Assembly (NCBI GenBank): GCA_946500895.1
Contig: CAMMXG010000008.1
Location: forward strand, 1 to 52,465
DNA length: 52,465 nucleotides
Direction of reading: 5' to 3'
DNA from: an uncultured Mycoplasma sp.
GTDB taxonomy: Bacteria > Bacillota_I > Bacilli_A > RF39 > UBA660
In this document: piece after piece, positions 18,520 through 29,268 of the stretch
How the letters are laid out: every line of letters starts with the position of its first letter
How positions within the stretch are numbered: position 1 is the stretch's first letter
Translations under genes and position numbers: made by a program
Notes under the pieces: generated by a model
Databases searched by the model: none
The model's input: only the letters and a program-made list of their open reading frames with translations
What the model was told of the DNA's origin: nothing

Positions 18520-19527
18520 TTATTTTTTAAAAGCTTTTGTAAATTTTGGCCATATTCCAATCTTATCATGGGTATGTTCAGGTAGTTGATAAATATCGTG
18601 ACCAGGATATTCATTTCCTTCTACTAAAACCGGGCCTTTATCAGAAAAACATACATCCCAACCAATATAGCGCATCTCTGGAACTACTAAAGCTGCCTTT
18701 TTAACCATCTCTAAAGCTTTTTCCCAATCTGGGAAATGAAATCCTTTAATCACTTCATTTGTCGCCGGATGACACTCATAAAGGTTCTTTTTCTTATCAA
18801 TCGCTTTATCAATAACTTCCCCAGTTTCTTCATTTACAGGAGCGACCATACCACCACTATTAAAATTATCAACATATTTACCATTACCAATTCGAAAATA
18901 AGCACAAATAATATAAGGAATCCCATCATCTACAATGGTAACAATCCGCACTGTATTAATAGAGCCAGGATAAATAGAAGATACTTCCTTACATTGTTTT
19001 ATTACTTCTTCAAGCTCATAATTCATACTCTCACTAGTCAAATAATCATAAACTTCATCTAAACTCTTATAATCATGGGTATCAATTTTTTCAATTCCTT
19101 TACCACATGTACCACTAACAGGTTTAGCCATGAAAATAGTGTGTTTCTTCATAAACTTAATTACATCTTCTTTTTTACTAGAATTAACCTCAATAAAATC
19201 ACGTTTTACAAAATCTTTAAACATAGTATTGAATTCTACTTTATTTCTAAATATATGATTATATTCAGAATTATTATATTTCTTAATTAAATCATTATTT
19301 CTACCCCTAGTAATATAAGTATCACGCTCTTCATCAGTTAAATTATACATTTCAAACAAATCATAATCAGAATATCCAGCTCCATATTTAACTGCACATT
19401 CTCTCATATCATTAAAAATACTAATTCTACTTTTACCAGTCTTTTTATGAATACTATTAATCTTACTTAACATATTCTTATAATCCATCTTCATAACTCT
19501 TCCAACTAAATATTTAAAACTAGGCAT
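18520..19527 (-). CDS. ATP-grasp family ligase-like protein (sugar-transfer-associated ATP-grasp type)
   Basis: FMAKPVSGTCGKGIEKI, NTVRIVTIVDDG, GGMVAPVNEETG, GWDVCFSDKGPVLVEGNEYPG. Confidence 0.65.
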   Translation of the reverse strand: MPSFKYLVGRVMKMDYKNMLSKINSIHKKTGKSRISIFNDMRECAVKYGAGYSDYDLFEMYNLTDEERDTYITRGRNNDLIKKYNNSEYNHIFRNKVEFNTMFKDFVKRDFIEVNSSKKEDVIKFMKKHTIFMAKPVSGTCGKGIEKIDTHDYKSLDEVYDYLTSESMNYELEEVIKQCKEVSSIYPGSINTVRIVTIVDDGIPYIICAYFRIGNGKYVDNFNSGGMVAPVNEETGEVIDKAIDKKKNLYECHPATNEVIKGFHFPDWEKALEMVKKAALVVPEMRYIGWDVCFSDKGPVLVEGNEYPGHDIYQLPEHTHDKIGIWPKFTKAFKK

Positions 19528-19591
19528 ATAATCACTCTTTCTAAAATTATTTTATCAAAATTTAAAACATTCGTCCATTCATCTAAATAAA

Positions 19592-19627
19592 AAGTAGTTA
19601 TCTAAACTAAGAGATAACTACTTATTT
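19592..19627 (-). terminator. intrinsic terminator of P2
   Basis: AAGTAGTTATCT cttagttt AGATAACTACTT TTTATTT. Confidence 0.75.
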
Positions 19628-19642
19628 ACATTTAATTTACAA

Positions 19643-21364
19643 TTAAGATACTACATAAGGATCAGTAGATGTTCCGGATCCTGTTATAGTCACATCCGCT
19701 TTTAAATTAATTACCGGACGTACACCAAATGATCCACTTACACTATTAGCAATTAAAGAAGACATTCTATTTAAAGCAAAATTATTGGCAGTTCCATTAA
19801 AAACAGAAGGCGTCATGGTCCAATAATCTTGCGCAGTATATAAGTAAAAGCCATAATTAGACGTATTCCATACGCCCCCAGCATATGCTATTTCATCTGC
19901 TGTAATAAGTGCAGTAGGAATTTGAAAATTATCTATATTATCGCATTTAAAACTTGGGGATTTGCCATCTACAAGTCTATCATATGCAGCATAGTACTGA
20001 TACGTATAACCAGTGCTACTCCAAGAAGATCCATCTCTTAAATTTCTATCACTGCAAAATCCAGTATTAACATCAATGTATTCTTCGTAATTAATCAGAT
20101 TACTAACATACCAATTAGTTAGAGAAGTTAAAATAGCGCTATCACTATCTGAACCATGTTGAATCCCATCTGTATATTTAAAACCTACATATTCATTTTG
20201 AACAAAACTATTATTAAATACACTAGTTCCAATTTGCGTTTCTACACCTGTAGTAGTAGCTTCTGTACCTTGATACATTAAACGAATGGTTCCATCTCCA
20301 TTAATTCTGATAATTCGCCAATAAAATCCGCCAAACGAAACCCAATTATCAGTAGGATTTCCAGCAAAATAATACACCTCTCCATCATTATCATATTGAC
20401 TTTCATCTAACGATTTATAAATTGTTCCAGTAGTAATATCTGTTAACACAGTATCAAAAGAGCTTCTAGTAAGTACAGAATTGTAATTTGCTAATATCAT
20501 CTCTTTTGCTAATTTAGAAAAATACAAATAACAACTTGTTCCACTTTTTGTTAAACTACTAACTTTTAAACTATTATCAGTTAGATCCCAACTAGGTACA
20601 GCTCCATTACTACAAGTACTTTTCTCTGTATTAATTGTATACCCACTTTGTGGTATATCATTTACTTCTTCATATGTTCCATCTTCCTGTTCTATGTATG
20701 CTGCTATAATATTGATATCTGGTTCAACATCGCTTAATTCTATTGTTACTCTTCCTGTGAAAGACCCTCCTATATCACTATTTTGATTCTCTTCTAAATT
20801 TGGATATTCTAGTATTACATAATAATACATTTCTGTTCCACTTACTGTTGACGTTATAAACTCATCCGATATTAATGTTACTTTAGTATCATTAGTATTT
20901 ATTGTACCACTTGATATTGCTGTTCCTAAAGAATCTATATTTGATATAGAACACTCTTCATAGTACATCATCGCTCCATCTATAACCCCTCTTTGTTGTT
21001 CACAACTGACACTCACATCTATTTCACTACTTGTTTTATATATAATGTAGTTTAATGAAGTATTTAAAGTATCAGTTCCTTCCCATATCACATTATATGG
21101 TATTAATTCATTATCTCCTATTGCTGTCACCTTTATACTTGATACATTTTGGTGTCCTGGATAAATATCTAAATCATTAAATGTTAAATTACCATCTACT
21201 CTTAATTCTGATCCTTGTATAGTTGCTGTTGTGAAATCCGCACTACTACCACTTCCACCTATAAAATTAGAAGCAGCAAAATAAGCAAAAGATACTCCTA
21301 TTACAACAAGTAAACATGCCACTACAATCATTAACTTTTTATTCTTATTTTTCATTTTTTCCAT
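19643..21364 (-). CDS. P2: exported modular protein, SipW-type signal and C-terminal WRIIRINGDG...GVRPVINL domain
   Basis: ORF 19643..21421 trimmed to MEKMKNKNKK (SD GGAG); VVIGVSFAYFAASNF signal; C-terminus homologous to P1/P3, N-terminal domain different. Confidence 0.75.
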   Translation of the reverse strand: MEKMKNKNKKLMIVVACLLVVIGVSFAYFAASNFIGGSGSSADFTTATIQGSELRVDGNLTFNDLDIYPGHQNVSSIKVTAIGDNELIPYNVIWEGTDTLNTSLNYIIYKTSSEIDVSVSCEQQRGVIDGAMMYYEECSISNIDSLGTAISSGTINTNDTKVTLISDEFITSTVSGTEMYYYVILEYPNLEENQNSDIGGSFTGRVTIELSDVEPDINIIAAYIEQEDGTYEEVNDIPQSGYTINTEKSTCSNGAVPSWDLTDNSLKVSSLTKSGTSCYLYFSKLAKEMILANYNSVLTRSSFDTVLTDITTGTIYKSLDESQYDNDGEVYYFAGNPTDNWVSFGGFYWRIIRINGDGTIRLMYQGTEATTTGVETQIGTSVFNNSFVQNEYVGFKYTDGIQHGSDSDSAILTSLTNWYVSNLINYEEYIDVNTGFCSDRNLRDGSSWSSTGYTYQYYAAYDRLVDGKSPSFKCDNIDNFQIPTALITADEIAYAGGVWNTSNYGFYLYTAQDYWTMTPSVFNGTANNFALNRMSSLIANSVSGSFGVRPVINLKADVTITGSGTSTDPYVVS

Positions 21365-21413
21365 CCCTTTACTCCAAACTATTCTACTACAATAAATAAA
21401 GAATTTCATTCCA

Positions 21414-21441
21414 TTCGACAAAACTTGTCAAAACTTCCTAT
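21414..21441 (-). promoter_or_regulatory. 28-bp leader block identical to the P3 leader, containing GACAA-AAC-TTGTC inverted repeat
   Basis: ttcgacaaaacttgtcaaaacttcctat, identical at 40028-40055. Confidence 0.65.
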
Positions 21442-21508
21442 TACACAAATAGGCTCTATCATATTTAAAAAAAATTGTAGACTATAGTTATATTTTACCT
21501 ACAATACT

Positions 21509-21537
21509 AATATACATTATCATTGAGTAAAAGTCAA
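21509..21537 (-). promoter_or_regulatory. promoter of P2
   Basis: TTGACT-17-TATATT on minus strand; inside a 55-bp block about 52/55 identical to the P3 promoter. Confidence 0.75.
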
Positions 21538-21587
21538 TTGCTTTATGACTATTTTTGTACTAAAAAAGAAAGTATATTTCAACTTTC

Positions 21588-22835
21588 TTAATTATTTTCT
21601 TTTAATATTTCAATTGCTCTATGCATCTTCATATCGTATTTAACAATATCTAAAGAGCCATAAGCTTTAAGAAGTTCCTCTTCAGTAATACCATAGTTTT
21701 CAGCCATTTCTTTAGATTTAGCTTGTACTTCTTCATCAGTGAAGTCTATCTTTTCTTCATCAGCTATAGCTTCTAGTAAATAGCGATATTTAACTCTCTT
21801 GGTAGCTTCAGGTTCCATTTGCTCATGTAATTTTTCATGAGTCATACCTGTAATAGCCATATAATCATCTAATTTAATGCCTTGCATCTTAAGTTGATCT
21901 TCAAATTGATGAATCATTCTATGAACTTCTTCATCAATGATTTCTGGATTAATTTCAACTTTCATATTACTACTAGCTTTATCTAAGCATTTCTCAACAA
22001 ATTCATCATCAATTTCAGCATTTTTACGTTCAAGTAATACTTTTTCAACTTCATTTAAGAATTCTTCTTCTGTCTTAATATTGTCATAACCTAAATCTTG
22101 ATAGAAATCTTCATTTAATTCAGGTATAATTCTTTGTTTAATTTCTCTTACTGTAACATTAAATTTAGCTTCTTTACCCTTAAGATCTGCTACATAATCA
22201 TCTGGGAATTTTAAATTTAACTCTTTTGTTTCGCCAAGTTTCATTCCAGCGACACCTTCTTCAAATCCTGGAATAAATGTATGAGAACCAATTTCTAATG
22301 GATAATTCTCACCCTTACCACCATCTAAGGCTTTACCATCAACAAATCCTTCAAAATCAATAACTGCAGTATCTCCAACTTCAACTACACCATCTTCTTT
22401 TGGAGCAATTTCTGCAAATTGATCACGAATTCTTTTTACTTCAGCATCTATTTCTTCTTTTGATACTTTTGCTTTTTCTTTCTTCAAGCCTAATTTCTTA
22501 TATTCTCCTAAAGTAACTTCAGGTTTACTAATAATTGTAAACATAAAAGTCACTTTATTTTCATTAATTTCTTTAATATCCAGTTTAGGCTCCACAACAG
22601 GCATAGTCTTTGCTTCTTCTAGTGCTTTACTATAAGCTTCATCCATAACAAAATCAACAGCATCCATAAATAAAGATTCTAATCCAAAATTCTTAACATA
22701 AACTTCTTTTGGAGCAGCTCCTTTTCTAAAGCCATCAATTGTTACTTCTTTATTTCTTTTCTTAAAAGATTTGTCTAAAGCTTTTTGCCAATCTTCACCT
22801 TCAATAGTAATTGTAATTTCTTTTACGTTTTTCAT
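21588..22835 (-). CDS. tig: trigger factor
   Basis: FRKGAAPKEVYVKNFG; PPIase core GDTAVIDFEGFVDGKALDGGKGENYPLEIGSHTFIPGFEE. Confidence 0.95.
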   Translation of the reverse strand: MKNVKEITITIEGEDWQKALDKSFKKRNKEVTIDGFRKGAAPKEVYVKNFGLESLFMDAVDFVMDEAYSKALEEAKTMPVVEPKLDIKEINENKVTFMFTIISKPEVTLGEYKKLGLKKEKAKVSKEEIDAEVKRIRDQFAEIAPKEDGVVEVGDTAVIDFEGFVDGKALDGGKGENYPLEIGSHTFIPGFEEGVAGMKLGETKELNLKFPDDYVADLKGKEAKFNVTVREIKQRIIPELNEDFYQDLGYDNIKTEEEFLNEVEKVLLERKNAEIDDEFVEKCLDKASSNMKVEINPEIIDEEVHRMIHQFEDQLKMQGIKLDDYMAITGMTHEKLHEQMEPEATKRVKYRYLLEAIADEEKIDFTDEEVQAKSKEMAENYGITEEELLKAYGSLDIVKYDMKMHRAIEILKENN

Positions 22836-22947
22836 TTCTTACATCCTTTCAAACTGGTAATATTATAACTTAAATAGTTCTTTTTTACAAGTCTAAACAT
22901 CTCAAAATTTCAAAATGATATCGCAACATTCAACCAAGAAAAAAGCA

Positions 22948-23796
22948 TTAATTTTTCACTAATGCTTCAATCTCACTTTTTGATAAATTAGTGTATTTCA
23001 TAATTGTATTAATATCCAGCCCATCTAAAAGCATATTTCTAGCTGTTTCCTTAAGTCCAACCGTTTTGCCTTCAGCCAAACCTTCAGCTATTCCTCGCTC
23101 TTTCGCATCTCTTTCTACATCATTGATTTTATCATAGATTCCTCTAACTTCTTCATCATTTACAAATCTCTCCATAAATGCTAATGCTCTTTCCATGTTC
23201 TCATCTCCTTCTGCTATTTTTTTCATTTCTTCTACACTACCTGCCTTTATAAATTTGAGCCATTTCTCAAATCTGCTTTCAATCTTATTGTATACCATTT
23301 CCTTTACTAAATCAAGTCTAATTAAATACATTTCTAAGTATTCATCTTTCATTCTTCCATAATTGAATTTGTTTACAAATCCATAATTATTGAATATTTG
23401 AAAATTATTTAAATGATAGTTTTCTTCCATTAAATTAATACTAATCACTTTTTTAGCTAGTAAATAATCTTCTCCTCGTTCTAATTGATCAGAAAATGTT
23501 CTAGCTAAATAAGATAAACTTTTCTTAAATTCTCTTTCTCGAAAATAAGTATACATTTCTAAAGATACGATTTCATCAATATCTAAGTATGCTAGAATAT
23601 CACCATAAAATATTTTTTTGTTTCTTTTACTTCCATGCATTTCACTCTCTGCTGTTACTTTAAGACCAACTACTTTTTTCTTTACACCAATATAATCAAA
23701 GAAAGAATTTAAAAAATCACTTAAAAAGATTTCTTCTTTGAATAGATGTTTAAAACAAATATCATCTGTTAAATTTTTAAAAATCTTAATATTCAT
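22948..23796 (-). CDS. Rpn / PD-(D/E)XK nuclease family transposase-like protein
   Basis: DDICFKHLFKEE...LSDFLNSFF; GDILAYLDIDEIVSLEMYTYF; C-terminal GIAEGLAEGKTVGLKETARNML. Confidence 0.75.
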   Translation of the reverse strand: MNIKIFKNLTDDICFKHLFKEEIFLSDFLNSFFDYIGVKKKVVGLKVTAESEMHGSKRNKKIFYGDILAYLDIDEIVSLEMYTYFREREFKKSLSYLARTFSDQLERGEDYLLAKKVISINLMEENYHLNNFQIFNNYGFVNKFNYGRMKDEYLEMYLIRLDLVKEMVYNKIESRFEKWLKFIKAGSVEEMKKIAEGDENMERALAFMERFVNDEEVRGIYDKINDVERDAKERGIAEGLAEGKTVGLKETARNMLLDGLDINTIMKYTNLSKSEIEALVKN

Positions 23797-23912
23797 TACA
23801 TCACTTCCCTTCGTTTTAAGATTTAATAGTTATCTTAACATAAGAAAGTGATAATATTTGTCGAATGATGTCAGGTGGTTCCAAAAAGTTTCAAAAATTA
23901 AAAAAAGAATGT

Positions 23913-24881
23913 TTATCTTATAAAAACATTCTCATCTTTCTTTACATATTGCTTCAAAAAATTAATTTTATCAAGATTATTATCAAAGATTAAATCAGCA
24001 AGCATCAATGCATCTTTAGCATAAAGTCCACTATATTTGCTAAAATCTTTAGGACGTAATTTCTGAAATAGATGATTTATTAAATCTTCATCATATCTAT
24101 CACTTGTTACGTATTGCATCAATTTTAAATAAAAATTAACAGTATTTTGAATAATTGTCCGATTTAAAGTTCCATTAGCAATTCTAAATTCTATATCATT
24201 TCCCATTATTTCCTTACTAGATAATTCTTGGTAATTTTTAAAACTAACTGCCCATTTTTTGTCAAAGCCAAGTGCATAAGGAACAAGTAAATTTTCTAAA
24301 AAATCTGGAATATATTTACATTTTAATTTTAAAGCATCCGCAATAGGATGAGCAAAATACAAGATATCAGGACGATTAGTACGATCCGTACCATATCCAA
24401 ATTTAAAAATAACATGTTCAAAAATACACCAAACCTTAATAAAACGTACAACATTTTTTATATCTTCCTGAAAAATTTGTACCCCTGCATGAACATGCAA
24501 ACTTGTCCTTTTTGTGATTCTACATCTAAGTCTCAAAAGTATAGCAATAACGTTTGTAAGCATTTTCCAATCTGCCTCTTCATCATGCATAATTGGTGAA
24601 GTAGCCTCTCCTCCAATTTCGAATCCATCTATTTCATAGCCACAGCTTTTGTCAAAATGAACAAACCACGAATAACAATATGGATATTTGCTAAATTCTT
24701 TTTCAACATAACGAAGCAAAACATGTTCAAACTCTAGTTCCAAGCCAAAACTAGCAAATGTATCAAGTCCTAAATTCTTTCGATACTGAAGCTTATAATC
24801 TTTAAGTAAAATAAAAAGATACTCCAAATCTTTTTTAGATAATTTACTTAAATCATCCTGATAATTAAGAAATTCTTTCAT
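23913..24881 (-). CDS. amidoligase-like (putative COOH-NH2 ligase) protein
   Basis: FGLELEFE, EIGGEATSPIM, TSLHVHAG, GNDIEFRIANGTLN. Confidence 0.65.
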   Translation of the reverse strand: MKEFLNYQDDLSKLSKKDLEYLFILLKDYKLQYRKNLGLDTFASFGLELEFEHVLLRYVEKEFSKYPYCYSWFVHFDKSCGYEIDGFEIGGEATSPIMHDEEADWKMLTNVIAILLRLRCRITKRTSLHVHAGVQIFQEDIKNVVRFIKVWCIFEHVIFKFGYGTDRTNRPDILYFAHPIADALKLKCKYIPDFLENLLVPYALGFDKKWAVSFKNYQELSSKEIMGNDIEFRIANGTLNRTIIQNTVNFYLKLMQYVTSDRYDEDLINHLFQKLRPKDFSKYSGLYAKDALMLADLIFDNNLDKINFLKQYVKKDENVFIR

Positions 24882-24918
24882 ACAAAAACCCCTTTAAGTG
24901 GGGTCTATTATACAACTT

Positions 24919-25575
24919 TTAAAACAAAAAAGCAATTAAATTTAAAAACTTATCTGAAAACACAAACACAATAGCCATACTCGCAATTAAGAATGGTCCA
25001 AAAGGAACTTCACTATCTTTATTTAACATCATTGCAGCAGCTGCATAGGGAAGTGCAAGCAAACTAGATAAGATAATCGCTACCAGTCCTAATCTTAAAC
25101 CTAAAACAATACCAATAATACCAGCTAATTTAATATCTCCCCCACCTAGTGCCTCTTTCTTAAACAACTTACTGCCCAAAAAGCCAATAAGAAGCATGAC
25201 TAAAAACAAAATAATTCCCGAAAGCAAACTCATACCCATATCTTTAAAACCATTAAAATACGCTCTTAAAATAAGAATAAGAATAGCTGATACAACCAAA
25301 GGGCTATCTAAAATAATCATATATTTAAAATCACTAATAAAAATGATAAATACTAATCCTGCAATAATAAGAGTAGCAAAAAATTCATAGCTAATTCCAA
25401 ACGTATAATAACTAATTAAAAATATTAAAGCATTCACTACCCCAATAAAAAGATTTAATACCCAAGAATTGCTCTCTTTAGAAACTACTCCTGGAACAAG
25501 TAAAGGGAGTTTTTCACCAATTAAAGCATAAACTAGTCCTAAAACAAATCCTATAAGAAAAAGTCCAATAATCAT
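24919..25575 (-). CDS. A24 family prepilin peptidase lacking the Cys-rich zinc motif
   Basis: GGGDIKLAG plus FISDFKYMIILD; multi-TM; no CxxC motif in N-terminus. Confidence 0.75.
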   Translation of the reverse strand: MIIGLFLIGFVLGLVYALIGEKLPLLVPGVVSKESNSWVLNLFIGVVNALIFLISYYTFGISYEFFATLIIAGLVFIIFISDFKYMIILDSPLVVSAILILILRAYFNGFKDMGMSLLSGIILFLVMLLIGFLGSKLFKKEALGGGDIKLAGIIGIVLGLRLGLVAIILSSLLALPYAAAAMMLNKDSEVPFGPFLIASMAIVFVFSDKFLNLIAFLF

Positions 25576-25583
25576 CGTTTCAC

Positions 25584-27170
25584 CTATCCTATCTGACCAT
25601 ACAAACTAAACATCGGAATAACTACTGCCAAAATAACAACACCAACAATTAAAGCTAAAACTACAATCATAATTGGTTCTAAAAAACTTTTTAAATTAGT
25701 AACTCTAGATTTATGTAAATCATTAAAATAACTAGCAACTTTCTCCATCATTAAAGAAAGCTCACCAGTTGCTTCTCCAGTTACAATCATATAATAAGCA
25801 ACATCGGGAATACACCATTTATGATAAAAAGACTTACTAATCTTTTCCCCTCTAGCAATATTACTAATTGTTTCTATCATGATGTCTTTATACACTTCAT
25901 TATTAGTAATATTTGATAAAATTTCCATACTACTTGTAATATAAACACTATTACGAAGTAAACTAGCAAATGTTTTCGTAAATAGAGTTAGCTCATGATA
26001 AATAATAATTTTACCAAAAAAAGGAATATGCATACCAAAACTTTGAATTGCTTTTCTGACACCCTTACTCTTTTTGTAAAGAAGAAGCAAGACAATAATA
26101 ACCAAAAAAGCAATTAATAAAATAACATCTAAATTCGCTGTAATATATCTACTTATATTAATTATCGTAAGAGTAAAGCCACTAACAACAATACCTGCCT
26201 GATCATAAATCCGAATAAACTCTGGAATAACATAAACCATAATGAATGTTAAAATAGCAATCGCAAATACAAGTAATATAGCTGGATAAATAATTGCGCT
26301 AATCATTTCTTTTCTTGTTTTATCTATTTCTGTATAATAATTCGCCATATCATCAAGAGTTTTAATAATCTCACCTGTAGCTTCAGCACTTTTAATCATA
26401 TTGATTAATAATGGTGGAAAAACTTTTCCTTGATTTTCCAAAGCTTTACTAAAAGATTCACCTAAAGTAAGTTCATAAGATATAGCCTCATATAATCTTT
26501 TCTTCTTTTTATCTTTACTCGCTTGTTCCATCATAATATGAATCGTATCATGAAGTGTTAAACCAGCTTTTAGGTAAGTACAAACTTGAGTAAGCCAAAA
26601 TATCAAATCTTTAGTACTCATCTCTTTATCTTGTTCAAGTCCAATTTTTTTCAAAAGATTAGCCATACCAGCTTTTTTAACTTGATAAACATCAATACCT
26701 TCATTAGCGAGGAAATTATGTAAAGTCATCTTATTTGTGGCACTCATCATTCCTTTAACTTTTTTTCCGCTCTTATCAGTACCATAATAATAGTAATAAT
26801 CTTTACTAACCTTTCGAGAATTAATCTCTTGTTGCATTTCTCTCATCAGTTCTTGCTTTTCTAATTGAATTCGATTTCTTTCATCTAAACTAAGAACATG
26901 CATATCTTCTTCATCATCATAATTCTCTTTCACTTCATTTAGATTAACACGATGTTCTCTTTTCTTAAAATCATTTTTATCTTTATAATACTCAATTAAA
27001 TTATACCAAGCATCGAAAAAAACAAATTTTACTCCAATAAAGAAATGCTTAATAAAACTAATAATAAATGTAAAAGGTGCTAACAATACTTTCATAGCTA
27101 TCTTTCCTATTCTTATAAAATTATAACATAGAAATAAACAAATAAAAAGAGCAAAAATATATATCAACAA
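25584..27170 (-). CDS. type II secretion/type IV pilus F-family inner membrane protein
   Basis: YYYGTDKSGKKVKGMM N-domain, two T2SSF repeats (LTQVCTYLKAGLTLHDTI; FTKTFASLLRNSVYIT), VIPMF C-terminus. Confidence 0.85.
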   Translation of the reverse strand: MLIYIFALFICLFLCYNFIRIGKIAMKVLLAPFTFIISFIKHFFIGVKFVFFDAWYNLIEYYKDKNDFKKREHRVNLNEVKENYDDEEDMHVLSLDERNRIQLEKQELMREMQQEINSRKVSKDYYYYYGTDKSGKKVKGMMSATNKMTLHNFLANEGIDVYQVKKAGMANLLKKIGLEQDKEMSTKDLIFWLTQVCTYLKAGLTLHDTIHIMMEQASKDKKKKRLYEAISYELTLGESFSKALENQGKVFPPLLINMIKSAEATGEIIKTLDDMANYYTEIDKTRKEMISAIIYPAILLVFAIAILTFIMVYVIPEFIRIYDQAGIVVSGFTLTIINISRYITANLDVILLIAFLVIIVLLLLYKKSKGVRKAIQSFGMHIPFFGKIIIYHELTLFTKTFASLLRNSVYITSSMEILSNITNNEVYKDIMIETISNIARGEKISKSFYHKWCIPDVAYYMIVTGEATGELSLMMEKVASYFNDLHKSRVTNLKSFLEPIMIVVLALIVGVVILAVVIPMFSLYGQIG

Positions 27171-27240
27171 TCTTTTAAAAATTATTTGAAATTTAAATTA
27201 CAAATAATATTTTTGCATATACTATATTAGGTGATAATCT

Positions 27241-27513
27241 ATGTTTGGAAATCCTTATGGAACAGGCCTTAGTTTTACCAAAGTTTTATCTGGTATTTCA
27301 AAAACACTAAATGTAGCTAATCAGGTAATTCCAATTTACAAAGAAGCAAAACCAATGATAAATAATGCTAAAACTATATTGGGAGCCCTAAAAGAATTTG
27401 GAAAATCAAATAATTCTAATTCTTCCACTAGTTCTACCAATCAAGATACCACAAAAAAAGATACTACTCCAAATATAAGAACAGTATCTAACAATCCTAA
27501 ATTTTTTCTATAA
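27241..27513 (+). CDS. YqfQ/VrrA-like small protein
   Basis: TLNVANQVIPIYKEAKPMINNAKTILGALKEF and position beside trmK-sigA-dnaG. Confidence 0.45.
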   Translation: MFGNPYGTGLSFTKVLSGISKTLNVANQVIPIYKEAKPMINNAKTILGALKEFGKSNNSNSSTSSTNQDTTKKDTTPNIRTVSNNPKFFL

Positions 27514-28132
27514 TCTTTCTTAAATGATAAATATTTCTTTTATGATTTAGTCTTTTTATAAATTTATTCCTAGGAACTTTAGCAAGAATCTCTTGCTCTT
27601 TTTTTATTAAATAAAGAAAATAATCTTGATTATTACTCTTACCATATTTGAAAGAAAGTTTATTCATTTTTACATAATCTTTCGTAACAAGCATAATAAC
27701 ATAATATTTTCCTTTATCCAAAATAGCTTTCTCTTCTTGAATATATAAGCCTCTTTGATACAAAGAAAAACGAAGTTCATCTTGATTATTATTACTACTA
27801 ATAATATACTTTTTAATACTAAGAGGAGCACCAGCAATAATATCTAAAACGGTATTAGTTCCAACCCCAGCGATAACAGCTGTATCAATATTCCCATTAT
27901 TAATATTTTTAAAACCATCGGATAAATAAGTTGTGATATTGACATGAGATGCTCTAATGTTTTTACATGCAACATCTAAAGCATTTGGATTAATATCACT
28001 AGCATATACATCTTTACATAAATTGTTTTGTTTTAAATAAATTGCAAGATAAGCATGATCACAACAAGTGTCTATTACTGTATCTTCTTTTGCTATAAAA
28101 GAAGCAATTGTTTTTAATTTTAAATTAATCAT
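27497..28132 (-). CDS. trmK: tRNA (adenine22-N1)-methyltransferase
   Basis: DTCCDHAYLAIYL, DINPNALDVACKNI, VIAGVGTN. Confidence 0.9.
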   Translation of the reverse strand: MINLKLKTIASFIAKEDTVIDTCCDHAYLAIYLKQNNLCKDVYASDINPNALDVACKNIRASHVNITTYLSDGFKNINNGNIDTAVIAGVGTNTVLDIIAGAPLSIKKYIISSNNNQDELRFSLYQRGLYIQEEKAILDKGKYYVIMLVTKDYVKMNKLSFKYGKSNNQDYFLYLIKKEQEILAKVPRNKFIKRLNHKRNIYHLRKIIEKI

Positions 28133-29268
28133 TAATCAGATAAGAAATCCTTTAATTTCTTAGCACGTGATGGATGACGTAATTTACGTAATGCTTTTGC
28201 TTCAATTTGACGAATACGTTCTCTTGTAACATTAAATTTCTTACCTACTTCCTCCAAAGTATGACAAGTTCCATCGATAAGGCCAAAACGAAGTTCAAGA
28301 ACTTCTTGTTCTCTTACTTGCAATGTCATAAGAACACTTTTGATTTCTTCCTTTAAAATTTCATTTGTAGCATATTCCTCAGGTGACATGCTAGATTCAT
28401 CTTTGATGAAATCTCCTAAATGAGAATCATCTTCTTCACCAATTGGCGTTTCCAAAGAAACAGGTTCTTGACTAATTTTAATAACTTCTCTAACTTTTTC
28501 GACACTAATTCCCATTTTTTTCGCAAGTTCTTCCTCACTAGGTTCACGATTTAATTCAAGAGTAAGTTGTCTTTGAATACGACTCATCTTATTAATTGTT
28601 TCAACCATATGAACTGGAACACGAATCGTTCTAGCTTGATCTGCTAGTGCTCTTGTAATTGCTTGTCTAATCCACCATGTAGCATAAGTAGAAAATTTAT
28701 AACCCTTATCACTATCAAACTTATCTACAGCTTTCATAAGACCAATATTTCCCTCTTGAATTAAATCAAGGAATAAAAGTCCTCTACCTACATATCTTTT
28801 AGCAATACTAACAACTAAACGTAAATTAGATTCAGCAAGTTTATTTTTAGCATCTTCATCCCCTGCCGCAACTTTTTCACTTAATTCTAATTCTTCTTCC
28901 GGTGATAATAAGCTAATACGTCCAATTTCCTTTAAATACATTCTAACAGGATCATTAATATTAATATCCTTCGTAATTTCGGCATCATCTAAAATGATTG
29001 GCTCTTCCAAATCTTTAGGCACGCCATTCTCATCTGTATTATCTTCTTCTCCTTCAGCAATAACTTGAATATCATTTTCAATAAGCGTATTATAAATTTC
29101 GTCTAAAGAATCATTATCCATATCAAGTCCTTTTAGACTTTCAACAAGTTGTTCAAAAGTAATATACTTCTGTTTCTTTCCAATTTCAATTAATTCTGCA
29201 ATACGATCTTCTAAAGATTTAATTTCGACAATTTTTTGCGCTGTTTTATTTTCTTCATTATTTTTCAT
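28132..29268 (-). CDS. rpoD: RNA polymerase primary sigma factor
   Basis: [84 protein letters not shown]. Confidence 0.97.
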   Translation of the reverse strand: MKNNEENKTAQKIVEIKSLEDRIAELIEIGKKQKYITFEQLVESLKGLDMDNDSLDEIYNTLIENDIQVIAEGEEDNTDENGVPKDLEEPIILDDAEITKDININDPVRMYLKEIGRISLLSPEEELELSEKVAAGDEDAKNKLAESNLRLVVSIAKRYVGRGLLFLDLIQEGNIGLMKAVDKFDSDKGYKFSTYATWWIRQAITRALADQARTIRVPVHMVETINKMSRIQRQLTLELNREPSEEELAKKMGISVEKVREVIKISQEPVSLETPIGEEDDSHLGDFIKDESSMSPEEYATNEILKEEIKSVLMTLQVREQEVLELRFGLIDGTCHTLEEVGKKFNVTRERIRQIEAKALRKLRHPSRAKKLKDFLSD

